Shown: in pieces, positions 1 through 5,288 of the stretch | Position numbering within the stretch: the first letter of the stretch is position 1 | Layout of the letters: the number at the start of each line of letters is the position of its first letter | Source: SZUA-442 sp963759175 | GTDB taxonomy: Bacteria; Actinomycetota; Acidimicrobiia; Spongiisociales; UBA5794 | DNA length: 5,288 nt | Direction of reading: 5' to 3' | Assembly: GCA_963759175.1 (NCBI GenBank) | Contig: CAVWXP010000013.1 | Span: 1 to 5,288 of the forward strand | Notes under the pieces: generated by a model | The model's database searches: none | The model's input: only the letters and a program-made list of their open reading frames with translations | Told to the model about the DNA's origin: nothing | Position numbers and translations under genes: made by a program

Positions 1-131
1 AACGCGGGCCCTCGTCAAGCAACGACGTGATCACGACATCAGTTGATCGTTGCACACGCCCATGCTTGTCCGACCGTAGGAGGTACCGGTGTCGGTTTCG
101 CCGGTTCCGCGATCGCCATGGGTGGGGTGCT
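1..131. other. left flank, no gene supported
   Basis: This stretch lies downstream of the minus-strand oxidoreductase gene. Plus-strand reading frames that begin here continue antisense through that gene and give arginine-rich, family-less translations, so I do not call them. The only local structure I found is a perfect 10-base palindrome, CGTGATCACG, at 26-35. I see no clear hairpin followed by a T-run that would mark a terminator for the minus-strand genes. Confidence 0.5.
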
Positions 132-641
132 TCAGGCCGACAGACGCTGGGCGGGTCCGGCGACGTGCAGGAGAAGTGCCCGTTCGGTGTCGTGCATCTG
201 GACGATGCGAGCCACAGAACGAGGAAGGAGCATCATGATGTCCGCGATGGGGACCACTTCCAGATCATCGACGGCGACGCTCCGGTTCCCGAGATCCACG
301 ACTCCTTTGCCCGCAGCTTGCAGGTTGCGCAACCAATCGACGCCCGTGCCGTAGGGCAGGGGAACGATGATGGTGTCCTCGGTTCGGTGAGCCGTCACGG
401 GTGTCGCATACGCCTTCCCCGACCGCCTGCCGACATGATGGAGCAGGGCGGCGTGCTCTGACCGCCCCGAGAAGAACCGAACCATCACCGGATTGGTCAC
501 GTGCTTGTGGTACAGCGTGAGCAACCTCATCGCCCGCGGGTTGCCAGAGCGAATCGCCCACATCATCAGCATGGTTTCGAAGAGCTCTTCCACGATGATC
601 GCGCCGAGCACCAGAGCGAGTGCCTTGCCGAGTCTGCGCAT
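132..641 (-). CDS. nitroreductase-family deazaflavin (F420)-dependent oxidoreductase
   Basis: A 169-residue protein of the small split-barrel family (DUF385/Ddn-like, also called F420H2-dependent quinone reductases or FDORs). Members use reduced coenzyme F420, or sometimes another flavin or haem, to reduce quinones and other substrates. Recognition rests on HHVGRRSGKAYATPV at about 68-82, the family's cofactor-phosphate loop, and on the YGTGVDWLRNLQAAG stretch at about 97-111, whose W-x-x-N-L pattern is typical. The length is normal for the family. Residues about 6-28 form a hydrophobic helix (ALALVLGAIIVEE onward, interrupted by two glutamates) that may tether it to the membrane. The ATG at 641 is the only usual start after the in-frame stop at 657-659; a GGGG run about 6 bases upstream is a weak ribosome binding site. 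It is the last gene of a minus-strand series, 129 bases after the membrane-protein gene. The fold assignment is firm; the substrate and F420 use are inferred. Confidence 0.82.
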   Translation of the reverse strand: MRRLGKALALVLGAIIVEELFETMLMMWAIRSGNPRAMRLLTLYHKHVTNPVMVRFFSGRSEHAALLHHVGRRSGKAYATPVTAHRTEDTIIVPLPYGTGVDWLRNLQAAGKGVVDLGNRSVAVDDLEVVPIADIMMLLPRSVARIVQMHDTERALLLHVAGPAQRLSA

Positions 642-770
642 CGCACACCCCGATGTTCACCGGCCGATCCCACCCTTCAGGCTACCCGCGACCACACCGA
701 GCGAAGCAGATCCGGCCGATTCCGGCACGAGCGCCTGCCGATGTGCGCCGGAGCCCCGGAGGTGTGCGAC
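642..770 (-). promoter_or_regulatory. spacer with candidate promoter for the oxidoreductase gene
   Basis: Read on the minus strand, TAGCCT at 684-679 fits the TANNNT pattern of actinobacterial -10 boxes. It would place a transcription start near 672, about 30 bases before the ATG at 641. I find no convincing -35 hexamer. The 9-base sequence CCGGCCGAT occurs at 660-668 and 712-720, one copy on each side of this box, which could be operator half-sites or chance. TCCGGC at 721-726 and GCCGGA at 747-752 can pair with a 20-base loop, but no T-run follows on the minus strand, so I do not call a terminator. The spacer is longer than the one between the two preceding genes, which permits an internal promoter but does not prove it. 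Confidence 0.28.
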
Positions 771-1463
771 TCACGTTGCGGGTGGTTCGCCGATTCCGGC
801 GCCGCGAAGTCCCCGCAGCTCACCGACGAGGATGGTCATGGAGATGATCAGCACCCACACCGGGAAGACCAGCGCCACCCAGAGGCTGAACGACAGGGTG
901 ACGAGGAGTATCGCTGCCGCCCCGTAGGTGATCACCGCCAACCACCGTGGCATGGTGCCGGTCCTGATCCAGATCGTGGCCAGAGAGATCATGAAGACAG
1001 CGGCCATGCGCATGCCGTAGGTGTTGGCAACGCCGTACATCAGGTCGCGGCCGAAGAGGTAGATGTCGCTGGTGCCGGCTACTGCGGGTTGCGCGGCATG
1101 CGCAGTGATGACGGCCGAGGCGATCGCCCCCGACACGAACATGAGCGCCACGAACAGGAGCCCGCTCCCGAGGAACACGGTGGAGAAGAACTGGTCCTCC
1201 CTCCTGCCGATTCGGTCGCGGACGACACCCATGAACCAGAGGAAGGCGATACCGGCAAACGGTATCAGTCCGAGGGCCACCCGAACGGTCGCGGTGTTCT
1301 CGTCGATCCAGTCGTTGCCCGCCCCCCGGTCGGTGGGAATGGCCAACCGCAGCAATACGTATGACGTGCCGAGGAGGAGCCCGAAGGCGATGCCCGCGAC
1401 CGCCGCTGCTCGCGGAGTCCTCAGTGGGGAGATGGCGGGGCCCGGTGCATCCGCCGCCGACAC
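771..1463 (-). CDS. multi-pass membrane protein of unknown function
   Basis: A 230-residue protein I cannot assign to a named family, although it looks like conserved actinobacterial membrane proteins. Hydrophobic segments lie at about 19-40, 60-80, 93-118, 149-166, 172-192 and 194-212, suggesting six transmembrane helices. The most conserved-looking part is the charged loop after helix 2, VRDRIGRREDQFF at about 81-93, rich in Arg, Asp and Glu, leading straight into helix 3. A second loop, SDIYLFGRDLMYG at about 132-144, precedes helix 4. There is no signal peptide, ATP-binding motif or recognisable enzyme motif. The start is GTG at 1463: a TAG in the same frame immediately precedes it, so no earlier start is possible, and the ribosome binding site is poor (GGACGG at best). 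It begins 41 bases after the sulfatase stop, so co-transcription is likely. A transport or accessory role beside the sulfatase is only a guess from position. Confidence 0.78.
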   Translation of the reverse strand: MSAADAPGPAISPLRTPRAAAVAGIAFGLLLGTSYVLLRLAIPTDRGAGNDWIDENTATVRVALGLIPFAGIAFLWFMGVVRDRIGRREDQFFSTVFLGSGLLFVALMFVSGAIASAVITAHAAQPAVAGTSDIYLFGRDLMYGVANTYGMRMAAVFMISLATIWIRTGTMPRWLAVITYGAAAILLVTLSFSLWVALVFPVWVLIISMTILVGELRGLRGAGIGEPPAT

Positions 1464-1504
1464 CTAGCGGACCGTCCGATCCTGGTGTGCTTCCCGCGCC
1501 GGTG
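1464..1504 (-). other. short spacer between sulfatase and membrane-protein genes
   Basis: This 41-base gap separates the sulfatase stop codon (TGA, minus strand, 1507-1505) from the GTG start of the membrane-protein gene. It contains an inverted repeat, CGGAC-C-GTCCG at 1468-1478, just upstream of that GTG. The one-base centre makes a stable RNA hairpin unlikely, and no T-run follows, so it does not look like an intrinsic terminator. The short gap and shared strand support one transcript. Confidence 0.4.
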
Positions 1505-3433
1505 TCACGAAGCGGCCGTCCCCGGGAGCAGCTCGAACCGCAGGTCGAACTCGACGAGCGACTGGAACCACTGCTGCATCCCGGTCAGGTCGCCGTCGAT
1601 CGTCGCTGCGCCTGACGAGAGGAGCTCCTCGAGCGTGAGATCGCCGACCATGACCCGCTCGAGGTCGGCTCGATCGACGACGATCGTCACCGTCGGTTCG
1701 TCCGATTGGAACCCGACCTGGGTCGTGAGAGTCGAGTGTGACAGCTCGACGACCAGCTCCTCGTCGGTGTCCGGGTGGCGGATGTTGGCCGTGAACGCGA
1801 CGTCCTCGACCTTCGAGCTGTCCATGCGAATGGCGAGGTAGTCGAAGAACATCTCGGTGGTCAACGCACGGATGACGTCGGGTGACATGGTGGCGGGAAC
1901 GGTTCCCTGGGGGATACCGCTCCGCAGCTCGATGGCGGCGGACAGGTAGCTGTTGCGAACGCTCGGGCTCTCCTGCTGGTAGCCGAGCTGCTCGAACACG
2001 TCGGCGAGGAGGTTCTTGGCGTCGGCGTTGTCCGGTTCCGCGTAGACCAGCTTGTTGAGGATCTCTTGCGCCTCGCGGTAGCGGCCGGCATCGTGGAGCT
2101 CCCTGCCCTTCGCCAGGATCGGATCCGCTCCGCCCATCATCTCGACGTACAGGGGTGCGGAGTCCCGCGGTGAGAGCGGGATCAGCGTGGCTGGATTCGT
2201 GTCCCAGTACCCGAGGTACCGGTTGATGACGGCCCGGGAGTTGTGTTCCTCTGACCCGTGATACGAGTGGGCAGGCCATTCCCGTGTCAGTGATGCGGGC
2301 TGGCGGTACACGTTGTGGATCTCGTTGATCGTGACACCCTGGTTTGCGAGGTGGAGGACGTGGTTGTTGAGGTGGGCGTAGGCGTCGCGCTGCACTCGCA
2401 TCACCTCGCGCACGCGTTCGTTCCCCCACCGGGGCCAGCTGTGGGACGCGAACATCACCTCGGCCTCTGAGCCGAACAGGTGCATGGCCTCGCCGATCTT
2501 CTTCGACCACACGAGGGCGTCACGCACGAGGGCACCACGGAGCGTGTAGATGTTGTGGATCGTTCCCGTGATGTTCTCGGCCGCCCAGAACGCCTTCGAC
2601 GCCGGGAGGTAGGTGTTCATCTCCGCAGGAGCCTCGGTGCCCGGCGTGCTGTGGAACACCATCTCGACGCCATCGACCGTGTGCTCCTCGACGTCGTTCG
2701 TGATCTCGAGCGAGGGTTGGATGAGGCTCGGCCTTCCCGCTGCCGTGTTCTTCCCGATCGCCTGGTCGACGTGCCCGTACGGGTTGGCAGGGAGGAGGCC
2801 GCCGTACTGGAAGAAGGCACGCCGGAGCATGGCGTTGCCTGCGTAGACGTTCTCGGCGACAGCGTGCTCCATGAAACCCTCGGGGACGATCACGGGCACA
2901 TCGCCTGCTCGCACGTCGGCTTCGTCGATGAGCCCGCGCACGCCGCCGAAGTGATCGATGTGGGAATGCGAGTGGATCACGGCACTCACCGGCAGGTCCT
3001 CGACGTGCTGGCGCACGAGATCATGAGCCGCCCTGGCCGTCTCGACGGTGGTGCCGGTGTCGAAGACGATCCATCCGGTGGCACCGCGCACGAATGTCAG
3101 GTTGGCGAGGTCGAATCCACGAACCTGGTAGATGCCGTCCGTGACCTCGTACACGCCGTATGCCATGTTGAGGATGGCCTGGCGCTGGAGTGAGGGGTGG
3201 ATCGAGTCGAAGTCCTCCCCGTCGAGCAGGAAGTCGTATCGACCCATGTCCCAGGCAACGTTGCCGGCATCAGCCATGATGCGGTCGTAGTCGGGCCTGG
3301 CGATGAACCCCCGTCGAGCTTCCTCGTGGTCCCGATCGTCCTCGAAGGGGAGACTGCGCCGCTGTTCCTCCTGGAAGGCCCGGGTCCAGCTCGACGGTTC
3401 CTTGCCGTTGGAGTGGAAGTGTGCGGTGCCCAT
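1505..3433 (-). CDS. alkyl/aryl sulfatase, metallo-beta-lactamase fold (SdsA1/YjcS type)
   Basis: A 642-residue class III sulfatase that hydrolyses primary alkyl sulfates such as dodecyl sulfate to an alcohol and inorganic sulfate with a binuclear zinc centre. The metallo-beta-lactamase domain spans about 90-345. The metal motif S-H-S-H-I-D-H gives ligands H156, H158, D160 and H161; E267 (TPGTEAPAEMN), E286 (WAAEN) and H331 (ASHSWP) complete the set. All sit at a constant offset of 13 from the SdsA1 ligands as I recall them (169, 171, 173, 174, 280, 299, 344). N294 and R299 in HNIYTLRGA match its sulfate-binding residues. An alkylsulfatase dimerisation domain with a TPR-like helical repeat follows (about 380-500), then a C-terminal SCP2-like domain (about 515-638) thought to bind the alkyl chain. 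The length is normal. The N-terminus (MGTAHFHSNGKEPSSW) is hydrophilic with no signal peptide, so cytoplasmic action is likely. The ATG at 3433 is fixed by an AGGAGG six bases upstream and an in-frame stop at 3452-3454. It heads the minus-strand series and diverges from the permease gene. Confidence 0.96.
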   Translation of the reverse strand: MGTAHFHSNGKEPSSWTRAFQEEQRRSLPFEDDRDHEEARRGFIARPDYDRIMADAGNVAWDMGRYDFLLDGEDFDSIHPSLQRQAILNMAYGVYEVTDGIYQVRGFDLANLTFVRGATGWIVFDTGTTVETARAAHDLVRQHVEDLPVSAVIHSHSHIDHFGGVRGLIDEADVRAGDVPVIVPEGFMEHAVAENVYAGNAMLRRAFFQYGGLLPANPYGHVDQAIGKNTAAGRPSLIQPSLEITNDVEEHTVDGVEMVFHSTPGTEAPAEMNTYLPASKAFWAAENITGTIHNIYTLRGALVRDALVWSKKIGEAMHLFGSEAEVMFASHSWPRWGNERVREVMRVQRDAYAHLNNHVLHLANQGVTINEIHNVYRQPASLTREWPAHSYHGSEEHNSRAVINRYLGYWDTNPATLIPLSPRDSAPLYVEMMGGADPILAKGRELHDAGRYREAQEILNKLVYAEPDNADAKNLLADVFEQLGYQQESPSVRNSYLSAAIELRSGIPQGTVPATMSPDVIRALTTEMFFDYLAIRMDSSKVEDVAFTANIRHPDTDEELVVELSHSTLTTQVGFQSDEPTVTIVVDRADLERVMVGDLTLEELLSSGAATIDGDLTGMQQWFQSLVEFDLRFELLPGTAAS

Positions 3434-3532
3434 CGTGATCCTCCTGAGCGATCAGTGATTGTGCGGAATCGACGATACTCGCGTGCAGGACAACGCAGGC
3501 CACGACGGGCGTGAATCGAGCCGGATGGACTG
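3434..3532. promoter_or_regulatory. divergent promoter region between sulfatase and SulP permease
   Basis: Ninety-nine bases separate the two divergent start codons, so promoters for both genes and any shared operator should lie here or just inside the genes. Possible -10 boxes overlap back to back: GATACT on the plus strand at 3474-3479, for the permease, and TATCGT on the minus strand at 3477-3472, for the sulfatase. Each matches four of six consensus positions and neither has a good -35, so both are weak calls. A short inverted repeat, TGATC-N9-GATCA at 3436-3454, surrounds the sulfatase ribosome binding site. No riboswitch-like fold is evident. Confidence 0.45.
3440..3445 (-). promoter_or_regulatory. 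strong Shine-Dalgarno site of the sulfatase gene
   Basis: The minus strand reads AGGAGG here, a perfect six-base anti-16S match, with six bases before the ATG at 3433. It decides the sulfatase start and contrasts with the weak sites before the other three genes, suggesting that the sulfatase is the most strongly translated. Confidence 0.85.
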
Positions 3533-5288
3533 ATGGGGAAACTGCACACGTGGTGGGCGGGCATCAAGCCCCGCCGAGGGACGCTGAAGGCCTCGGTGAT
3601 CGCCGCCGCGCCACGCACGGCTGCGGGAGTGCCAGACGGTATGGCAGCGGCGGCGCTCGTGGGGGTGAATCCCATTCACGGCCTCTACGCCAGCTTCGCC
3701 GGCCCTGTCGTCGGTGGCCTGACGGCGAGCACGAAACTGATGGTGATCACCACCACCAGTGCGGCGTCACTCGCCGCGTTCTCCGCCCTCCAGGGCGTGC
3801 CGAGGGATGCACGCCTGAGTTCCCTGTTCCTCATGGTCGCCATCGCAGGGGTCCTGATGGTGCTGGCCGGCTTCTTCGGGCTGGGACGATTCGCGTCGTT
3901 CGTGTCCCAATCCGTGATGACAGGGTTCCTCACCGGCGTTGCCGTTTCGATCCTGCTCGGTCAGATTCCGGCTCTCCTCGGCGCCACGGTCGAGGCCTCG
4001 GGTCCGATCGAGGAAGCGGCGCGCGCGGTGTTCGGCGCCGGGAGCATCGACGGGCCGAGCATGATCGTCGGCGTGGCAGCCCTCGCCTTGCTCGCCCTCC
4101 TCCCGATGACCCCCCTGTCGCGGTACGCCGCGCTGATTGCGCTCATCGTCCCGTCGGTCATCGTGGTCGTCTCCCCGTACTTCGACTCCGTCCTCCAGGT
4201 CGGTGATGTGGGCGAGATCGTACGCGGGATTCCCGTACCGGCGCTGCCCTCCCTCCGCGTGTTCAGCCTGGACGTGCTGACCGGTGCGTTCGCGGTTGCC
4301 GTGATCGTGTTGGTCCAGGGTGCCGGCGTTGCACAGAGCTATCCGAATCCCGATCGCACGCGCTCGGACCAGAACACCGATTTCATGGCGCAGGGGTGGT
4401 CGAACGTCGCGGTCGGCCTGTTCCAGGGCACGCCAGTCGGGGGCTCGGTGAGCCAGACGGCCCTGAACGTATCGGCTGGAGCCCGAGACCGGTGGGCCTC
4501 CATCCTCTCGGGGGTGTTCATGCTCCTGGTCCTGGTCGCCTTCTCGGGGCTGGCCGAGCAGGTGGCCAATCCCACCCTCGCGGCCATCCTGATCGTCGCA
4601 TCCCTTGGAGCCATCCGACCGGGTCAGATCACGGCGGTGTGGCGCTCCGGGATGCGGTCCAGGGTGGCCATGGCCTTCACGTTCGTCGCCACCCTGACGC
4701 TGCCGGTCGCTGCGGCCGTCGGTGTCGGGGTCGCCCTGTCATTGCTGCTCGCCGCCGATCGGGAGGCCAAGGACGTCCGGATCGTCGAGATGATCGAGGG
4801 CGATGACGGATCGCTCATCGAGCGGCCCGCCCCCTCCACACTGGCGTCGGAATCGGTGACGGTGCTGAACCTCTACGGCAGCCTCTTCTATGCGGGCGCC
4901 CGAACCCTCGAGAACGACCTACCGCCGCCCGGCGATGCCGAGCGACCCGTCGTCGTCCTGCGGATACGCGGTACTGCCACGGTCGGGGCAACCGCCTTCT
5001 CCATCCTGTCGTCGTACGCCGACGAGCTGTCCGCCCGCGGCGGTCGGCTGTACCTCAGCGGGGTCGATCGGGCGCTCGTCGAGCAGTTCGAGAGCTCCGG
5101 GCGGATCGAGGCCACCGGGTCGATCACGCTGGTGGAGGCGACACCCACGATCGGAGAGTCGACCCGGGCCGCAGTGGAAGAAGCAAACACGTTCCTGCTC
5201 TCGGCGCCGATCGAGCCGCTACCGGACGAATCCGATCCCTGGGCCAAACGCGTGGTCGGTGGCATCGCACATCGGTTCGGTTGGTCGC
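3533..5288 (+). CDS. SulP-family (SLC26-type) anion permease with STAS domain, 3' end beyond window
   Basis: At least 585 residues, still open at the window edge. SulP proteins carry sulfate, bicarbonate or other anions through the inner membrane, with a transmembrane domain of 14 helices in solved members and a cytoplasmic STAS domain. The N-terminal signature is GVPDGMAAAALVGVNPIHGLY at about 32-52, where many relatives have PQGMAYA. A second family block, DQNTDFMAQGWSNVAVGLF at 279-297, is followed by GTPVGGSVSQTALNVSAGAR at 299-318, where SQT stands at the usual S-R-S/T position. Membrane segments run to about 407. The STAS domain covers about 440-550, and its usual D-S-S/T-G loop is replaced by RGTATVGATAF (about 479-489). 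ATG 3533 is the first ATG after the in-frame stop at 3512-3514 and fits the family's N-terminus; its ribosome binding site is weak (GGA at 3523-3525). Family members are usually 550-600 residues, so the stop is probably near. The sulfatase neighbour suggests sulfate or organosulfate as cargo, which the sequence alone cannot show. Confidence 0.92.
   Translation, partial: MGKLHTWWAGIKPRRGTLKASVIAAAPRTAAGVPDGMAAAALVGVNPIHGLYASFAGPVVGGLTASTKLMVITTTSAASLAAFSALQGVPRDARLSSLFLMVAIAGVLMVLAGFFGLGRFASFVSQSVMTGFLTGVAVSILLGQIPALLGATVEASGPIEEAARAVFGAGSIDGPSMIVGVAALALLALLPMTPLSRYAALIALIVPSVIVVVSPYFDSVLQVGDVGEIVRGIPVPALPSLRVFSLDVLTGAFAVAVIVLVQGAGVAQSYPNPDRTRSDQNTDFMAQGWSNVAVGLFQGTPVGGSVSQTALNVSAGARDRWASILSGVFMLLVLVAFSGLAEQVANPTLAAILIVASLGAIRPGQITAVWRSGMRSRVAMAFTFVATLTLPVAAAVGVGVALSLLLAADREAKDVRIVEMIEGDDGSLIERPAPSTLASESVTVLNLYGSLFYAGARTLENDLPPPGDAERPVVVLRIRGTATVGATAFSILSSYADELSARGGRLYLSGVDRALVEQFESSGRIEATGSITLVEATPTIGESTRAAVEEANTFLLSAPIEPLPDESDPWAKRVVGGIAHRFGWS

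Noticed and set aside
721..752. Hairpin TCCGGC/GCCGGA as terminator after the membrane-protein gene
   Set aside because: The loop is 20 bases and there is no T-run after it on the minus strand, so it does not meet the pattern of an intrinsic terminator.
501..1364. Plus-strand open frame of 287 codons antisense to the oxidoreductase and membrane-protein genes
   Set aside because: It runs across two genes and their spacer, and its translation is low-complexity, rich in His, Arg, Glu and Pro.
1464..2510. Long open frame on the minus strand inside the sulfatase gene (348 codons)
   Set aside because: It lies in another frame of the well-supported sulfatase, is dominated by Arg, Pro, Gly and His, and resembles no family. 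Long empty frames are expected in GC-rich coding DNA.
2480..3193. Plus-strand open frame of 237 codons antisense to the sulfatase
   Set aside because: Its codons are mirror images of sulfatase codons, it has no recognisable domain, and the opposite strand carries the complete zinc site.
3511..4206. GTG-started plus-strand frame of 231 codons overlapping the permease 5' end
   Set aside because: Its translation is Arg/Gly/Pro-rich without motifs, while the frame from 3533 gives clear SulP signatures and stays open to the window edge.
1..5288. tRNA, rRNA, CRISPR array, insertion sequence or integration site
   Set aside because: I found no regularly spaced repeats, no transposase or integrase motifs, no terminal inverted repeats, and no cloverleaf-like stretch. 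The four genes and short spacers account for almost all of the sequence.

Overview
The window is GC-rich, tightly packed bacterial DNA with four protein-coding genes. Three are on the minus strand and one, cut by the right edge, is on the plus strand. I see no RNA genes, mobile elements or CRISPR arrays. The host is most likely an actinobacterium: the leftmost gene is a deazaflavin (F420)-dependent nitroreductase-family protein, a family concentrated in Actinobacteria, one gene starts with GTG, and third codon positions are rich in G and C. A more precise placement (for example Acidimicrobiia or another environmental lineage) would be a guess.

Layout from left to right. 1-131: no gene supported, only a 10-bp palindrome. 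132-641 (-): small deazaflavin-dependent oxidoreductase with a hydrophobic N-terminal helix. 642-770: spacer with a candidate -10 box flanked by a 9-bp direct repeat. 771-1463 (-): integral membrane protein of unknown function. 1464-1504: 41-bp spacer. 1505-3433 (-): alkyl/aryl sulfatase of the metallo-beta-lactamase superfamily, with every metal ligand present. 3434-3532: 99-bp divergent promoter region. 3533-5288 (+): SulP-family anion permease with a C-terminal STAS domain, open at the window edge.

Working model (inference). The sulfatase cleaves alkyl sulfate esters to alcohol and inorganic sulfate, probably in the cytoplasm because no signal peptide is visible. The divergent SulP protein moves sulfate or a related anion across the membrane. 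Sharing one short control region suggests co-regulation for use of organosulfates as sulfur or carbon source. The membrane protein follows the sulfatase closely and is probably co-transcribed. The oxidoreductase may be read through from the same transcript or have its own promoter. No gene here is outside known families. The points worth a second look are the gene pairing, the apparently intracellular sulfatase, the unassigned membrane protein, and a possible short leader ORF overlapping the permease start.
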